A DNA stretch of 64,000 nucleotides from Pseudomonas sp. H1h (GTDB lineage: Bacteria > Pseudomonadota > Gammaproteobacteria > Pseudomonadales > Pseudomonadaceae). The notes beneath the pieces are model-generated. The model was not told the origin of the DNA. It was given only the letters and a program-made list of their open reading frames with translations, and ran no database searches. Positions 24,904 to 34,849 of this stretch are shown here, one piece after another. Position 1 is the first letter of the stretch. Each line of letters opens with the position of its first letter. The stretch covers positions 1-64,000 of the forward strand of contig NZ_AYMJ01000036.1 in assembly GCF_000633255.1 (NCBI RefSeq), in the 5' to 3' direction. Both the position numbers and the translations under genes were made by a program.

Positions 24904-26445
24904 ATGTCCCTGCACCGTGTCGCCCGTGTCGCCGATGTCCCTGAAGACCGTGGCCTGCAAGTCGAAATCGGCGACTGCAAGATTGTTCTGCTCCACGCAA
25001 ACGGCCAACTACGGGCGTTTCAGGGCGAATGCCCACACGCCGGCGCGCCGCTGGCTGACGGTGCGCTGTGTCACGGACGCCTGATCTGCCCGTGGCACAA
25101 GGCCGCGTTTCGCGCAGAAGACGGCGCGTTGTGCGAGCCGCCGGCCCTCGACAGCCTCAAGCGTTATCCGCTGGAGTTACGTGGCGATGAGGTCTGGGTC
25201 GATGATCAACCGCTACCGGATGCACACACGCCGCCGGCGGATGATCCGCGCACTTTCGTGATTGTCGGCGCAGGTGCAGCCGGCACCGCGTGTGCGGCGG
25301 CACTGCGCGAGAAAGGTTTTGGTGGCCGGCTCATCATGATCGACCGCGAACCGGACGCAGGTTACGACCGCACGGTGCTGAGCAAATTTGTCCTCGCCGG
25401 TGAGATGACCGCGCAGGACACCCCGCCACTGCGTGATGAGAAATTTTATAGAGAGCAGCGCATCGAACGCCGGCAAGGCGAAATCACAGCACTCGATGCC
25501 TCAGCGCAAACCCTGCAGTTGGACGACGGCCAGTCCCTGCACTACGACGCGGCAGTGCTCGCCACCGGCGGCGCGCCCACCCCCCTGCTATTGCCCGGTG
25601 CCAACCTGCCGCAGGTGTTTGTCCTGCGCTCGAAAGCCCAGGCCGAACAGATCATGCGCGCGGCCAGACCCGAACAGCGCGCAGTCATCATCGGCGACAG
25701 CTTCATCGCCCTCGAATGCGCCTCGGCCCTGCGCCAGTTCGGCCTCGACGTGACAGTGATCGCCCGCCACGCGATTCCGTTTGCCGCGCAATTCGGCGAA
25801 GCGGTGGGCAAGGCGATCCGTGCGTTGCATGAAGCACACGGAGTGAAATTCATCACCGATCACGAAGCCCGCGAAATCACCGGCGACGGTAGCGTCGAGG
25901 CGGTGTTGCTGGACAACGGCTTGCGTGTGTCGGCGGATCTGGTGCTGGCGGGGGTGGGTGTGCATCCGGCCACCGAGGCGTTTGCATCGCTGCCAAGGGA
26001 GAAAGACCAGTCGCTGCACGTCGATGCTGGCCTGCGCGTCTGCGAAGGGTTATGGGCGATTGGCGACATCGCCACGTTCCCCCTGAACGGCCAGCCGCAA
26101 CGCATCGAACACTGGCGCCTGGCCCAGCAGCACGCGCGCATCGCTGCCGCCAACCTGCTGGGCGCTGACGAGCATTATCTGGATGTGCCGTTTTTCTGGA
26201 CCTGGCACTTCGGCAAAAACTACGACTACCTGGGCCATGCCAGCCAGTGGGATGAAGTCAAATTCAAGGGTAAACCCGAACAGCCGCCCTTTATCGGCCT
26301 GTTCGGCGACAATGGCGTGGTGGTCGCCGCCGTGGCCTGCGAGCAAGAGCGGGCCATGGCGATGCTGGCCGAACGGATGAAGCAGCCGCTGCCCATGCAA
26401 GAGGCATGGCGGCTGGTTGGCGAGCTCAGCCAGGACGATTCATAG
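24904..26445 (+). CDS. Rieske-domain FAD-dependent oxidoreductase
   Basis: 513 residues, fusing a Rieske [2Fe-2S] domain (about 1-105; ligands CPHAGAPL and CPWHKAAF) to a pyridine-nucleotide-disulfide-type flavoprotein (FAD site VIVGAGAAGTACAAAL at about 120; NAD site VIIGDSFIALECASAL; IGDIATFPL near 385) with a reductase C-terminal domain. The layout is that of AIFM3-like or ferredoxin-reductase-like proteins that pass electrons from NAD(P)H to an iron-sulfur centre. The partner is unknown. GAGGAA precedes the ATG. Its 3' end overlaps the convergent pgaD gene by 20 bases. Confidence 0.92.
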   Translation: MSLHRVARVADVPEDRGLQVEIGDCKIVLLHANGQLRAFQGECPHAGAPLADGALCHGRLICPWHKAAFRAEDGALCEPPALDSLKRYPLELRGDEVWVDDQPLPDAHTPPADDPRTFVIVGAGAAGTACAAALREKGFGGRLIMIDREPDAGYDRTVLSKFVLAGEMTAQDTPPLRDEKFYREQRIERRQGEITALDASAQTLQLDDGQSLHYDAAVLATGGAPTPLLLPGANLPQVFVLRSKAQAEQIMRAARPEQRAVIIGDSFIALECASALRQFGLDVTVIARHAIPFAAQFGEAVGKAIRALHEAHGVKFITDHEAREITGDGSVEAVLLDNGLRVSADLVLAGVGVHPATEAFASLPREKDQSLHVDAGLRVCEGLWAIGDIATFPLNGQPQRIEHWRLAQQHARIAAANLLGADEHYLDVPFFWTWHFGKNYDYLGHASQWDEVKFKGKPEQPPFIGLFGDNGVVVAAVACEQERAMAMLAERMKQPLPMQEAWRLVGELSQDDS

Positions 26446-26959
26446 GATCACGATTGTCGTCGTCCTCGGCGTGCAGGAAGATCACCCGTGGGTGCTCCAG
26501 CGGCGCCAGCGGTGATGGCAGTTGCTCTGGCTCTAGCGGACGGAAGTTCAGCACCACATGGCTGATATCACCGTCCTGGTCGTTGTGGATGGTCATCACC
26601 CCGGGCGTGCGCAACTTCTGCAAACGGTCATCGCACAGGCGAAAGCTCTTGGTCAGCCCTTCATCGTCGACCACCGGCGCCGGCAAGCGGCGCTGGGCAA
26701 AGCTTCTGCTCTTGCGCTGTTGATAACGGGCCCAGGTAATCAGGATCACCGCGTTGATCAGCGCCACCCACAGGTAAATGTGCAAAGTACCGAGCGCTTC
26801 GAACGCCGAGTTGTCGATGCGCGGCCCACCGGCATGGGTGTCGATCAGTGGCCACAACCCACGCACCAGCAGAAACAGCAGGCCGACCCAGGCCAGCACG
26901 GTGAGGATCACATCGATCACGACCAGAAAGGGGCGCTGGCGGGTCCGGATGATTTTCAT
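26426..26959 (-). CDS. pgaD: PNAG synthesis protein PgaD
   Basis: 177 residues with two transmembrane helices (about 14-36 and 55-78), then a polar cytoplasmic tail. It is the accessory subunit of the inner-membrane poly-N-acetylglucosamine synthase with PgaC; in E. coli the PgaCD pair binds c-di-GMP and is activated by it. The ATG overlaps the pgaC stop (ATGA), indicating coupling. The C-terminal ~80 residues are longer than in E. coli PgaD. Confidence 0.88.
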   Translation of the reverse strand: MKIIRTRQRPFLVVIDVILTVLAWVGLLFLLVRGLWPLIDTHAGGPRIDNSAFEALGTLHIYLWVALINAVILITWARYQQRKSRSFAQRRLPAPVVDDEGLTKSFRLCDDRLQKLRTPGVMTIHNDQDGDISHVVLNFRPLEPEQLPSPLAPLEHPRVIFLHAEDDDNRDPMNRPG

Positions 26960-28311
26960 TTGATGACCTCCTCTTCGTCGTCTCCGACCGGTTTGATACC
27001 CCGGTCAGGGCTGACCCAACGCGCACGCTTCTGATGCTGACCGAACAACACCTTGGGGAAACTGACCAGCGTGGTCAGCAGGCTGATGAACCAGAACACC
27101 AACGGATACCAGACCACCCAGAACATCGTGCGTCCCAGGCCCGGCTCGTAGCGCCGGTCAATGATGATGCTGACAGCGAACTGCACCAGACAGACGAACG
27201 CCAGCAGCAGCCCGGTGAACGCCGGCGGCATCAGATGGTGAACGGCAATCGCATCCGGCATGACCACGAACTTGCCCACCGCCCAGAAGATCACCGACAG
27301 CAGGAAGGTGAACGCCCACCCGGTCGACAGGCAGTATTCGAACAACAGCGGCCACAGATAACGATGACGGTACTGCCAGATGCCGCGAATGTTCTTGAAC
27401 AACACTTCGGCACCACCCTGCGCCCAGCGCAGGCGCTGCTTCCACAGGCCGCCGAGGGTTTCCGGCATCAGGATCCAGCACAAGGCGCGCGGCTCGTAGA
27501 AGATGCTCCAGTGATCGAGTTGCAGCTTCCAGCTGATGTCGATGTCTTCGGTGATCATGTCCGGGCTCCAGTAGCCGACCCGGTTCAATGCCGTGCGACG
27601 GAACGCGACGATCACTCCGGAGACGGTGAAGATCCGCCCGAACACGCGCTGAGTACGTTTGATCAGACCGATGATCGACGAGAATTCACCGACCTGTACC
27701 CGCCCGACCAATGTCGAGCGTGTGCGAATCCGTGGGTTGCCGGTCACCGCGCCAAGCCGTGCGTTGTCGAGCATCGGCGCCACCAGATAGGCCGCAGTGT
27801 TCGGCGCCAGCAGCGCATCACCGTCGATGCACACCAGATATTCGCTGCGCGCAGCAATCGCGCCCATGCGCAGGGCCACGGCCTTGCCCTGGTTTTCCGC
27901 CAGATGCAGGACCCGCAGCCGTGGGTCTTCCTTGGCCAGTGCGTCCAGCACTTGCGCGGTGTTGTCCTTGGAGCCGTCGTTGATCGCAATGACTTCGATG
28001 TTCGGGTAATGCTGACCCAGCGCGGCGTGGATGGTGTCGGCGGCATTGTCGCCTTCGTTGTAGCAAGGGATCAGGATCGAAATCAGCGGCTCGCCTTCCA
28101 GTGGCGGCGGCAGGGTGTCGTCCTTCCACGGCCAGTGGCGTTCCCAGTGCAGCCAGAAATACAGGCCGCCGGAAATCCACAGGCCGGACATGAACAACGG
28201 GTAGAAGAACACGAAGTCCATCAGGAACTGCCCGGTGACCAGGAAGATCAATCCCAGCGGCACGCCGAGGACGAGCGCCAGAACAAGCAGGGCTAACAGT
28301 CTATCCAGCAT
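26956..28311 (-). CDS. pgaC: poly-beta-1,6-N-acetylglucosamine synthase PgaC
   Basis: 451 residues, a family 2 processive glycosyltransferase. N-terminal helices (about 5-50), the GT-A domain with LISILIPCYNEGDNAADTI, the metal-binding IDGDALL, the acceptor motif TEDIDISWKLQ and the QRLRWAQGG (QxxRW) product-site motif, then three or four C-terminal helices. It polymerises UDP-GlcNAc and moves the chain through the inner membrane. One base separates its start from the pgaB stop. Several GGDEF/EAL proteins elsewhere in the window could feed its c-di-GMP control, without proof. Confidence 0.95.
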   Translation of the reverse strand: MLDRLLALLVLALVLGVPLGLIFLVTGQFLMDFVFFYPLFMSGLWISGGLYFWLHWERHWPWKDDTLPPPLEGEPLISILIPCYNEGDNAADTIHAALGQHYPNIEVIAINDGSKDNTAQVLDALAKEDPRLRVLHLAENQGKAVALRMGAIAARSEYLVCIDGDALLAPNTAAYLVAPMLDNARLGAVTGNPRIRTRSTLVGRVQVGEFSSIIGLIKRTQRVFGRIFTVSGVIVAFRRTALNRVGYWSPDMITEDIDISWKLQLDHWSIFYEPRALCWILMPETLGGLWKQRLRWAQGGAEVLFKNIRGIWQYRHRYLWPLLFEYCLSTGWAFTFLLSVIFWAVGKFVVMPDAIAVHHLMPPAFTGLLLAFVCLVQFAVSIIIDRRYEPGLGRTMFWVVWYPLVFWFISLLTTLVSFPKVLFGQHQKRARWVSPDRGIKPVGDDEEEVIK

Positions 28312-28312
28312 G

Positions 28313-30310
28313 TCATGGGTTCCATTTGTTGGAGAGCGCAGGCCGTACGGTTTTCAGGTCCGGCAGGTTGTCGAGGAAGTTGTCCGGGTAGTAACCGAAA
28401 CTGGTCGCGCCCTGACGCTTGAGCCGGCCCATCCAGTCGGCCAGTTGGGCGCCATCGATGTCGGCCTGGTCTTTTTTCGTCCAGTCCCGGGCCTGCAGTT
28501 CGAACACCGTGCGGTCCAGTGCACCGGGGCGCTGTTTGATTTTTGCCACCAGTTCTTCGAGCCACGGGCCGGATTGCGCCTGGGTCTGTTTCTCCATCAA
28601 TGGCATGGCCATCGGCGCCGTCCAGTCGTAGGTCACGAGGAAGTCGTCGAGGTTCTGTGCAAACCAGGCTTCGCTGTCGGGGTTGAGCACCGGTTCGGCG
28701 AAGATGTTGCGCGCGGTCAACACCTGCGGGCCACGGATCGCCCGGACCTTGGCGGTCAGCTCATTGGTGAAGTCGATCAGGTAACGGCTCTTGAACCGCG
28801 TCCAGCGCTGCATCGCTGCCGGATCGTCACGCAGGGCAGCAATCGACCCCGGCAAGCCATGCGCTGCGTAGGCCTTCAAGGCCTGGGGGCTGGCGTCTTC
28901 GAAGTCCGAAAGCACGGCGTCGTCGTGATAGAGGATGCCGTCGACCGAGGTCAGCCGCGCCACGTCTTCGTAGATTTCACCGATGATCCGCCGTACCTCG
29001 GGATCGAACGGTGAGAGGCGCTGGTACTGATCCGGGTCGACCGCGGTGGTCCCGGTCTGCGGATCCCAGCGCGTCACGCGCGGCAGTTTCGCATCGAGGC
29101 CAAAACTGAGCACCGGCATCCAGGCGAACACCTTCACATGGGCGCGGGTGCGCAGTTGCCAGGCGACGCGGTCAAAGATATCGGCGCGTACGGGCAGGTG
29201 ACGGTTGGGGAAGTACAGCGAGTGCACCAGGCCATCACCTTTCGGATCGGCAAAGGCCTGCAGGAACACCGTGTTGGCGCCCATGTCAGCCATGCGCTGG
29301 ATCAGCTTGCCCAGGTTGATTTCCTGCTGCGCCGGGTCAGGGTCATAGACGTTGTCCAGATCGACGTGGACCACACGCATGGTGAAATCCTGCTGCGCCG
29401 CGACGATGCTGTTGGCGAAATGCTCGCCGTCAGGGTCGGAGGCCACCAGGAAGCGTGGGCTGCTCATCAGGTTGTCGAGGGCATCGAGACCGTCGTCCAG
29501 GGTCAGGGCCATTTCGTAGCCTTGGTCGCCGATCACGGCCAGCGAAGTACCGTCCGCGGTACCGTACGGCCAGACCCAGATACGTGGTTTGTAGCCGGTG
29601 ACCTTGCGGATCTTCTCCGAAATGGTCACGACGTCGGTGCGGATCCTTGCACGAAAATCTTCTTCGGACTCGTAGCGCTTGGTGACCGGATCGTAGCGAC
29701 GAGTCGCCGCCGCCGGCTGCAGGTTGCCTTGCGGGTTGGCAAGGATGCCTTTGTGGCTGGCGTCGGTGTGGGCGGCGATTTCCACCAGCCCCGATTGCGA
29801 GATTTCCCGCACCTGGTCCCAGGTCAGAAAATCCGAACGCGCTCGCGGCGCACCGGCGAAATCCACCGGTTGATTGAGCGGCGTGTCGATCCAGACACCG
29901 ACCGGCGCTAGCAAGGCATGCCAGTTATAGGCGCGCAGTACCGGCAGCACGCGGGTGTAGAAACTCGCATAACCGTCGTCGAAACTGAGGAGGATGGCCT
30001 TGGGCGGCAGTTCCGGACCGCCCTTGCGCGCGGCCATGATCTGGTCGACGGTGACCGGTTTGTAGCCGTTCTCGCGCAACCACGCGAGCTGCTCGATCAT
30101 GCGCTCGGTGCGTACCGCCACCACCGCCTGATCGGGGTCACGGTCTTCGACGTCGTGATAGGCAATGCCCAGCACATGGTTTTTCGGCCACGGTTTTTCA
30201 TTGGCCGCTACCGGACGCTGCGACGGCGGTGCGAAGGCCGGGGCTTGCTGGGCGCAGGCGCTGACCAGCAGCACTCCCAGCAGAAGGATGAAACGCGTAA
30301 TCAAAGGCAT
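28313..30310 (-). CDS. pgaB: PNAG N-deacetylase lipoprotein PgaB
   Basis: 665 residues from the ATG at 30310; a TTG two codons earlier is the alternative. The lipoprotein signal ends at LLVSAC (Cys19). The deacetylase domain (about 95-290) has motif LLSFDDGYASFYT and the metal ligands AHTDASHKG. The C-terminal domain (about 315-640) is the PNAG-binding glycoside-hydrolase-like part (DGILYHDDAVLSDFEDA). In the family it partly deacetylates the polymer in the periplasm so that it can leave through PgaA. 12 bases from pgaA. Confidence 0.94.
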   Translation of the reverse strand: MPLITRFILLLGVLLVSACAQQAPAFAPPSQRPVAANEKPWPKNHVLGIAYHDVEDRDPDQAVVAVRTERMIEQLAWLRENGYKPVTVDQIMAARKGGPELPPKAILLSFDDGYASFYTRVLPVLRAYNWHALLAPVGVWIDTPLNQPVDFAGAPRARSDFLTWDQVREISQSGLVEIAAHTDASHKGILANPQGNLQPAAATRRYDPVTKRYESEEDFRARIRTDVVTISEKIRKVTGYKPRIWVWPYGTADGTSLAVIGDQGYEMALTLDDGLDALDNLMSSPRFLVASDPDGEHFANSIVAAQQDFTMRVVHVDLDNVYDPDPAQQEINLGKLIQRMADMGANTVFLQAFADPKGDGLVHSLYFPNRHLPVRADIFDRVAWQLRTRAHVKVFAWMPVLSFGLDAKLPRVTRWDPQTGTTAVDPDQYQRLSPFDPEVRRIIGEIYEDVARLTSVDGILYHDDAVLSDFEDASPQALKAYAAHGLPGSIAALRDDPAAMQRWTRFKSRYLIDFTNELTAKVRAIRGPQVLTARNIFAEPVLNPDSEAWFAQNLDDFLVTYDWTAPMAMPLMEKQTQAQSGPWLEELVAKIKQRPGALDRTVFELQARDWTKKDQADIDGAQLADWMGRLKRQGATSFGYYPDNFLDNLPDLKTVRPALSNKWNP

Positions 30311-30322
30311 CTTCAAACTCTT

Positions 30323-32806
30323 CTAGAAGCGGAAAGTGAGGTCGACGAGCAGACGCAGATCGGTCTCCCGATCACCGTCGTAAGGCCGGTTGATCACACT
30401 GAACAAGCCGCCCACCTCGAACACGTCGTTCCAGGCATAACGTTGGCCGTAGCCGAGCATCGCCATGCCGCCAGTGCCATGGTCACGCTGGCTGTACGTA
30501 CCCGCACCGGCCTGGAACTGCTGGCTCCAGGAGGTTTCGTAACGGTGGTAGAGCACATGGTTGACGTTGACCGTCGGCATGACGCTGAAGTCCGACTTCG
30601 GGTTGAAGTACGGCACATCCTCGGAATTGGAGTTGTGGCTGGTGCCGACTTCCAGACCGGCATCGACCTGCACGTTCGGCGCGCTGTAAACGCCTTCGCG
30701 CCCGGTCAGCAACGCCTCGACGCGATTGTTGCCATCGCTGAAGCGCGACGGGCTGACCGACAGCCGCCACTCGCGGCTCTCGTTGGCGCGCCAGCGGATG
30801 AACGCATTGCCGCCATTGGCCTTGATGTCGCTGTTGAGGGCACGCAACGGTGTCTCGGCCGACAGATAGGCAAAGCTGCCGCCGTACTGCCAGTTGTCGT
30901 TGATGTCGCGGGCAATCGCGATGCGCGCGCCCTGCTTGGCGCCGTAACCGTAATCGTGGTTGGAGACCTCGGCTTCCAGGCTCATGTCGCGGGTACGCCG
31001 CTCCAGGCCGACGCGCTGGAAGCGGTCGGTGCCGGTGCCTTCGGCGAAATCGCCGGTGGCATAACCGGCACCGACGAACACACGCCAGTCTTCATCGATC
31101 GGCGGGCTGTACAGGGTGCTCTGGATACCGAAATCGCGGCTGCCACTGACCGCGCCTGCACCACCACTGCCGCCGCCTCCATTGGCCTTGCCACCGTAGG
31201 CTTCGACGCGCAGTTCGGACATGTCGTGCACTTCGCGCTCACGGGCCGCGCGCTGCACCTGACGGTTGTCCGGGAAACGCTCGACCACGTCATCGGTCAG
31301 CGCATCCATCTGCCGCCATTCCTGCAGGGTCATCGCGGTACGCGCCTGGGCCACTTCCAGGCCCATGTCGCGGGGCACCATGCTCTCGGTTTCCTTGAGC
31401 TGGTTTTCGGCGCGGCGGGGCCACTGACGGGCCAGATACAAGTCGGCCTGGGCCAGGCGCAGGCCGATATTGCCCGGCGCCTGATCGACCAGCGTCTGCA
31501 GGCGCTCCTCACCGTGCGGCAGGTCGGAGCTGTAGGTGCCGGCCTGCGCCGCGAGTTGCTGGGCGTCCATCCATTCGTCGTTGGGGTTGCCGATGGGCAG
31601 GCCCTTGAGTTCGACCCGCGGGTTCTGGCTCTTGGCCAGATCCTCAGCGACTTTGCGCGCCTCTTCGGCGCGGTCGCTTTCCAGCAGCGAGTAATACAAC
31701 GCCGTGGTGTCTTCGAGGCGATCACCCACATCGGCGTCCGGCGCCGACAGCACCTGACGATACAGATCGGTGGAGATCTCCGGTTGGCGCTGATCCAGAT
31801 ACGACGCCGCCACCCAACGCAGGGCGTAGGTCGGAATCTTCACGCCTTCGGCTTGCAGCTTTTGATATTCGGTAATGACCTCGGCAGTGCGCGCCCGGGC
31901 CTTGAGTGCGCCCATGCGATCGATGCGCCAGCGAATCACGTCATCGTGGGCGCTGGCGTCCGGGGTCCAGGTGGCAAGCAGTTTGTCGTAATCGGCCAGC
32001 GCGCGGTCGGCAATCACGTAGCGTTCTTTTTCGCTGCGCGAAGCGAGTTCGGCCAGACGCACGCGTTCGGCGGCCAGATCGCCTTCGAGGCGACGCAGGG
32101 TGACCGGGTCGATCAGACCGGGGCGTTGATTGGCCAGGCGCAGTGCCGGTTCCGGCAGACGCGCCTTTTGCAGGGCGACCACGTATTCACGGGCGACTTC
32201 CGGCTTGCTGCCGGCGCGCATGAATGCCTGATCGTATTCAAACAGAGCGTCGTACTGCTTGCCGGCGCGGGTCAGGGCGTAGCCCAGCGCGAGACGACGG
32301 GAGGGATCGTCCGGTTTGGCGGCGACCAGTGCCTTGGCGCGAGTCACGGCTTCGTCGGGTTTGCCCGAGTCCGCCTGAGTCAGGGCCAGCCCCAGTTGCA
32401 GGTCGGCGTTGTCCGGCTCCAGCGCCAGGGCCTTGTTGTAGACCTGAGTCGCCTGGTCCCAGCGCTTGAGGTTGCGGTAGGCGCGTGCGGTGGCGGTCAG
32501 CGCCTGCACCGGCAGCACCCGGTCACGGCCCTGGGTTTCATAGACCTGCACCACTTCGGCGTCGAGACCCGCCCAACTGGCAATCTGCAGGTGATCGCTG
32601 ACCTGCCCGGTGGTCGACTGCCCGGGCGGCACCTGACGCAGCACATTCAGCGCCGGCGTGGTCTGCCCGGCACGGGCATCACGCACCATCTGATCATAGG
32701 GGGTGTCGGCAAACGCCAGTGCCGGCCAAAGCAACTGGCTGCACAGCGCAACGCGAAACAACGGGCGTAGACCACGATGTAAAACAGGAACATCAATACG
32801 CGGCAT
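30323..32806 (-). CDS. pgaA: PNAG export outer-membrane protein PgaA
   Basis: 827 residues. Signal peptide (cleavage near ALAFA-DTPYDQ), a long tetratricopeptide-type superhelix (about 40-510; repeated A-x2-Y-x-N-K-A-L-A-L-E-type helices), and a C-terminal beta-barrel (about 530-827) ending in the canonical VDLTFRF with a terminal Phe. It forms the outer-membrane pore for the polymer and binds PgaB through the TPR part. AAGGAT lies 8 bases before the ATG. First gene of pgaABCD. Confidence 0.94.
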   Translation of the reverse strand: MPRIDVPVLHRGLRPLFRVALCSQLLWPALAFADTPYDQMVRDARAGQTTPALNVLRQVPPGQSTTGQVSDHLQIASWAGLDAEVVQVYETQGRDRVLPVQALTATARAYRNLKRWDQATQVYNKALALEPDNADLQLGLALTQADSGKPDEAVTRAKALVAAKPDDPSRRLALGYALTRAGKQYDALFEYDQAFMRAGSKPEVAREYVVALQKARLPEPALRLANQRPGLIDPVTLRRLEGDLAAERVRLAELASRSEKERYVIADRALADYDKLLATWTPDASAHDDVIRWRIDRMGALKARARTAEVITEYQKLQAEGVKIPTYALRWVAASYLDQRQPEISTDLYRQVLSAPDADVGDRLEDTTALYYSLLESDRAEEARKVAEDLAKSQNPRVELKGLPIGNPNDEWMDAQQLAAQAGTYSSDLPHGEERLQTLVDQAPGNIGLRLAQADLYLARQWPRRAENQLKETESMVPRDMGLEVAQARTAMTLQEWRQMDALTDDVVERFPDNRQVQRAAREREVHDMSELRVEAYGGKANGGGGSGGAGAVSGSRDFGIQSTLYSPPIDEDWRVFVGAGYATGDFAEGTGTDRFQRVGLERRTRDMSLEAEVSNHDYGYGAKQGARIAIARDINDNWQYGGSFAYLSAETPLRALNSDIKANGGNAFIRWRANESREWRLSVSPSRFSDGNNRVEALLTGREGVYSAPNVQVDAGLEVGTSHNSNSEDVPYFNPKSDFSVMPTVNVNHVLYHRYETSWSQQFQAGAGTYSQRDHGTGGMAMLGYGQRYAWNDVFEVGGLFSVINRPYDGDRETDLRLLVDLTFRF

Positions 32807-33000
32807 TCGTCAGCATCCTTACATGGCCAGCCGGGTCGCAATGCCCTCCTTGCCCATTCGTAACGGAGACCAAGTCAGATAGCACTCGGCCAAGCTTAGT
32901 CAGGCAGTCTTGCATGCAAGCGTAGTCGAATATTCAGAACACAATAATTGTTCAGAATGTGGCGCCGGATCAGCCGAAAACCCGTACACCAGACAGCAAA

Positions 33001-33033
33001 ACGCCCGGCGTCTGGGGATCAGAGGCCGGGCGT
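33001..33033 (-). terminator. probable terminator after the DUF945 gene
   Basis: ACGCCCGGC (33001-33009) pairs with GCCGGGCGT (33025-33033), and the minus-strand continuation is TTTTGC. The remaining 190 bases to pgaA look like the pgaA promoter region without a clear sigma-70 match. Confidence 0.7.
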
Positions 33034-33052
33034 TGCTATTTAGAACGCAGTA

Positions 33053-34558
33053 TTACTGCACTTGCGTGACGCCAGCGAACTTGCTCATCAGGAAGCCGAC
33101 GAACTGCTCGACGGTCATCTTCTGGCCGTTGAATTCCACCTGATTGGCGGCGTAATGCAGTTTGGTCACGACATTGGTGCCATCGACAGTCGCCAACTGC
33201 GAACCCACCGCCATGCCGGAGAACATGTCGGCACCGGCACTCGCCTGGTCGACGATGCCTTTGGCGTCAGTCTGGCCGTCGAGTTGCGCCTGGACGCTCA
33301 GCAGATCGACCAGCATCGGCTTGGACACCTGAATATTCAGATCCAGCAACGCGATCAGCTGTTTGCCCAGTTGATCCGGTGGCAGATCCATCGACTGCGG
33401 CTTGGTCAGGTCAATCACCAGACTGGCGCGGCTTTCACCGTTGGCGGTCTTCAGCGACAGGTTTTCCAGCGCGATCTGCGGCCCGGCGCCCAGCAGTTTC
33501 TGCAGATCAGCCTTGACCTGTGCCGACTCGGCTTCGGTCAGGTTCAGCTCCGGTGCCGGCAGGCCGGCTTCGGCAGCGGCTGCCGCGTCCTTCTCGTACG
33601 GCTGCAATTTGGTCTGGTAGATCTGCATCAGCGACAGGGTCGACGGGATGTCGAGGTTCTTCAGGCTCATGGCCATGCTGGCCGAACCGATTTTCTTGTC
33701 GTTGAGGGTCACTTCGCCGACCTGGTAGTCAGCACGGCCGGAGGCGTTGCTGCCGCTCTCTTCGGTGAGGTTCTTCATTTCGAAGTTCTTCACGCCGAGC
33801 ACCGACTGCTTGGGACCGAAAGTGGTTTTGCTGTTGGTCAGCTCCAGGGTGTTTTCCCCGGTGTAGTAGCCGTAGCTGCTCTTGGTCAGGTTGCTGGCCA
33901 GGGTCAGACCGTTGAGTTCAACCTGCACCGGCGCCTGGTCTTGCGCCACGGTGACGAGTTTCAGGCTGTCCATGTAGCCGTCAGCCTTGACCTTCTGCGC
34001 CTGGGCACTGGCGGAGATGTTCATGGTCAGGCCGGAGAACTTCAGGCTCGACTGCTCGTCCAGCGCCGTTTCCAGCGGCAGCAGTTCGACGCTGCTGGTG
34101 GTGGATTCGTCGTAGCCGATGTTGGTCACGCCTTTGAGCGGCGCGGCGCCTTTGGTGGCGGCAAACCATTTTTCGGTGGCCGGGCTCTTTTCCAGCTCGT
34201 AGTTGCTGGTGGCCATGACCGGCAGCCACTTCAGCGACACCAGACGCGAGAACGGCAGCGGGCCGTGCTCGATGTGGTCGACGAACAGCAACTCGACCGG
34301 CTTGTCACCGAACATCTCGCCTTCACCCTTGAGGCGGTAGTGCGCGGTGCTGGTGAAGGTGTGACGCTCCAGCGACACCAGTTCCAACGACGCGCTGCCA
34401 TTGGAGCCGGCCATCGCGGTCTGCAGCTCTTTGTTGGCGTTGGTGACGGCGTTGTTCAGCACGCCTTCAATCTTGGTCCCGGTGTACCAGGCCCCGCCGG
34501 CGCTGATCGCACCGATGGCAACAACAATCCCGAGAAGCACGCCTGCTGATTTATTCAT
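33053..34558 (-). CDS. YdgA-like DUF945 family protein
   Basis: 501 residues from the ATG at 34558 (a TTG five codons earlier is possible). The N-terminal hydrophobic segment (about 6-28, GVLLGIVVAIGAISAGGAWYTGTKI) can act as an uncleaved anchor with GAWYTG just after it, a family hallmark. The rest is a beta-rich extracytoplasmic domain with repeated strands such as ELTNSKTTFGPKQSVLGVKNF. Family members such as YdgA are inner-membrane anchored and poorly characterised. A single-gene unit with its own terminator. Confidence 0.88.
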   Translation of the reverse strand: MNKSAGVLLGIVVAIGAISAGGAWYTGTKIEGVLNNAVTNANKELQTAMAGSNGSASLELVSLERHTFTSTAHYRLKGEGEMFGDKPVELLFVDHIEHGPLPFSRLVSLKWLPVMATSNYELEKSPATEKWFAATKGAAPLKGVTNIGYDESTTSSVELLPLETALDEQSSLKFSGLTMNISASAQAQKVKADGYMDSLKLVTVAQDQAPVQVELNGLTLASNLTKSSYGYYTGENTLELTNSKTTFGPKQSVLGVKNFEMKNLTEESGSNASGRADYQVGEVTLNDKKIGSASMAMSLKNLDIPSTLSLMQIYQTKLQPYEKDAAAAAEAGLPAPELNLTEAESAQVKADLQKLLGAGPQIALENLSLKTANGESRASLVIDLTKPQSMDLPPDQLGKQLIALLDLNIQVSKPMLVDLLSVQAQLDGQTDAKGIVDQASAGADMFSGMAVGSQLATVDGTNVVTKLHYAANQVEFNGQKMTVEQFVGFLMSKFAGVTQVQ

Positions 34559-34849
34559 GAATGACCTGATCAATGTCCGTGGCTGAAAGTGTGGTCGTCT
34601 TCCCTGAACCCGTGACCGGGTCGCGGCTCGACTCCGCTGAAATTAGCGGTGGAGATTAGCACTGGCAGCGCGAGGCGGCCCAATGTTTAAAGGTTAAAGA
34701 GTGTCTATGGGGAGTGTGGACAGTCGACAGGCAGGGAGAGTTTCGCTGTTATTGCAAACGCCTTCGCGAGCAAGCCCGCTCCCACAGATACCGAGTTGTC
34801 CTTGTGGGAGCGGGCCTGCTCGCGAAGAGGCCAGTGAAGGCAATGCACA
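34559..34849. other. intergenic region upstream of the DUF945 gene
   Basis: 291 bases holding the DUF945 promoter region (34580-34720) and a REP pair. No reading frame in it resembles a gene. Confidence 0.6.
34762..34827. repeat. REP element (inverted pair)
   Basis: CTTCGCGAGCAAGCCCGCTCCCACAG and TTGTGGGAGCGGGCCTGCTCGCGAAG as facing arms, downstream of the membrane protein gene at 34850. Confidence 0.9.

Noticed and set aside
29918..32770. 950-codon plus-strand open frame opposite pgaA and pgaB
   Set aside because: Antisense shadow of high-GC coding sequence; the minus-strand proteins have clear families, signal peptides and a barrel end.
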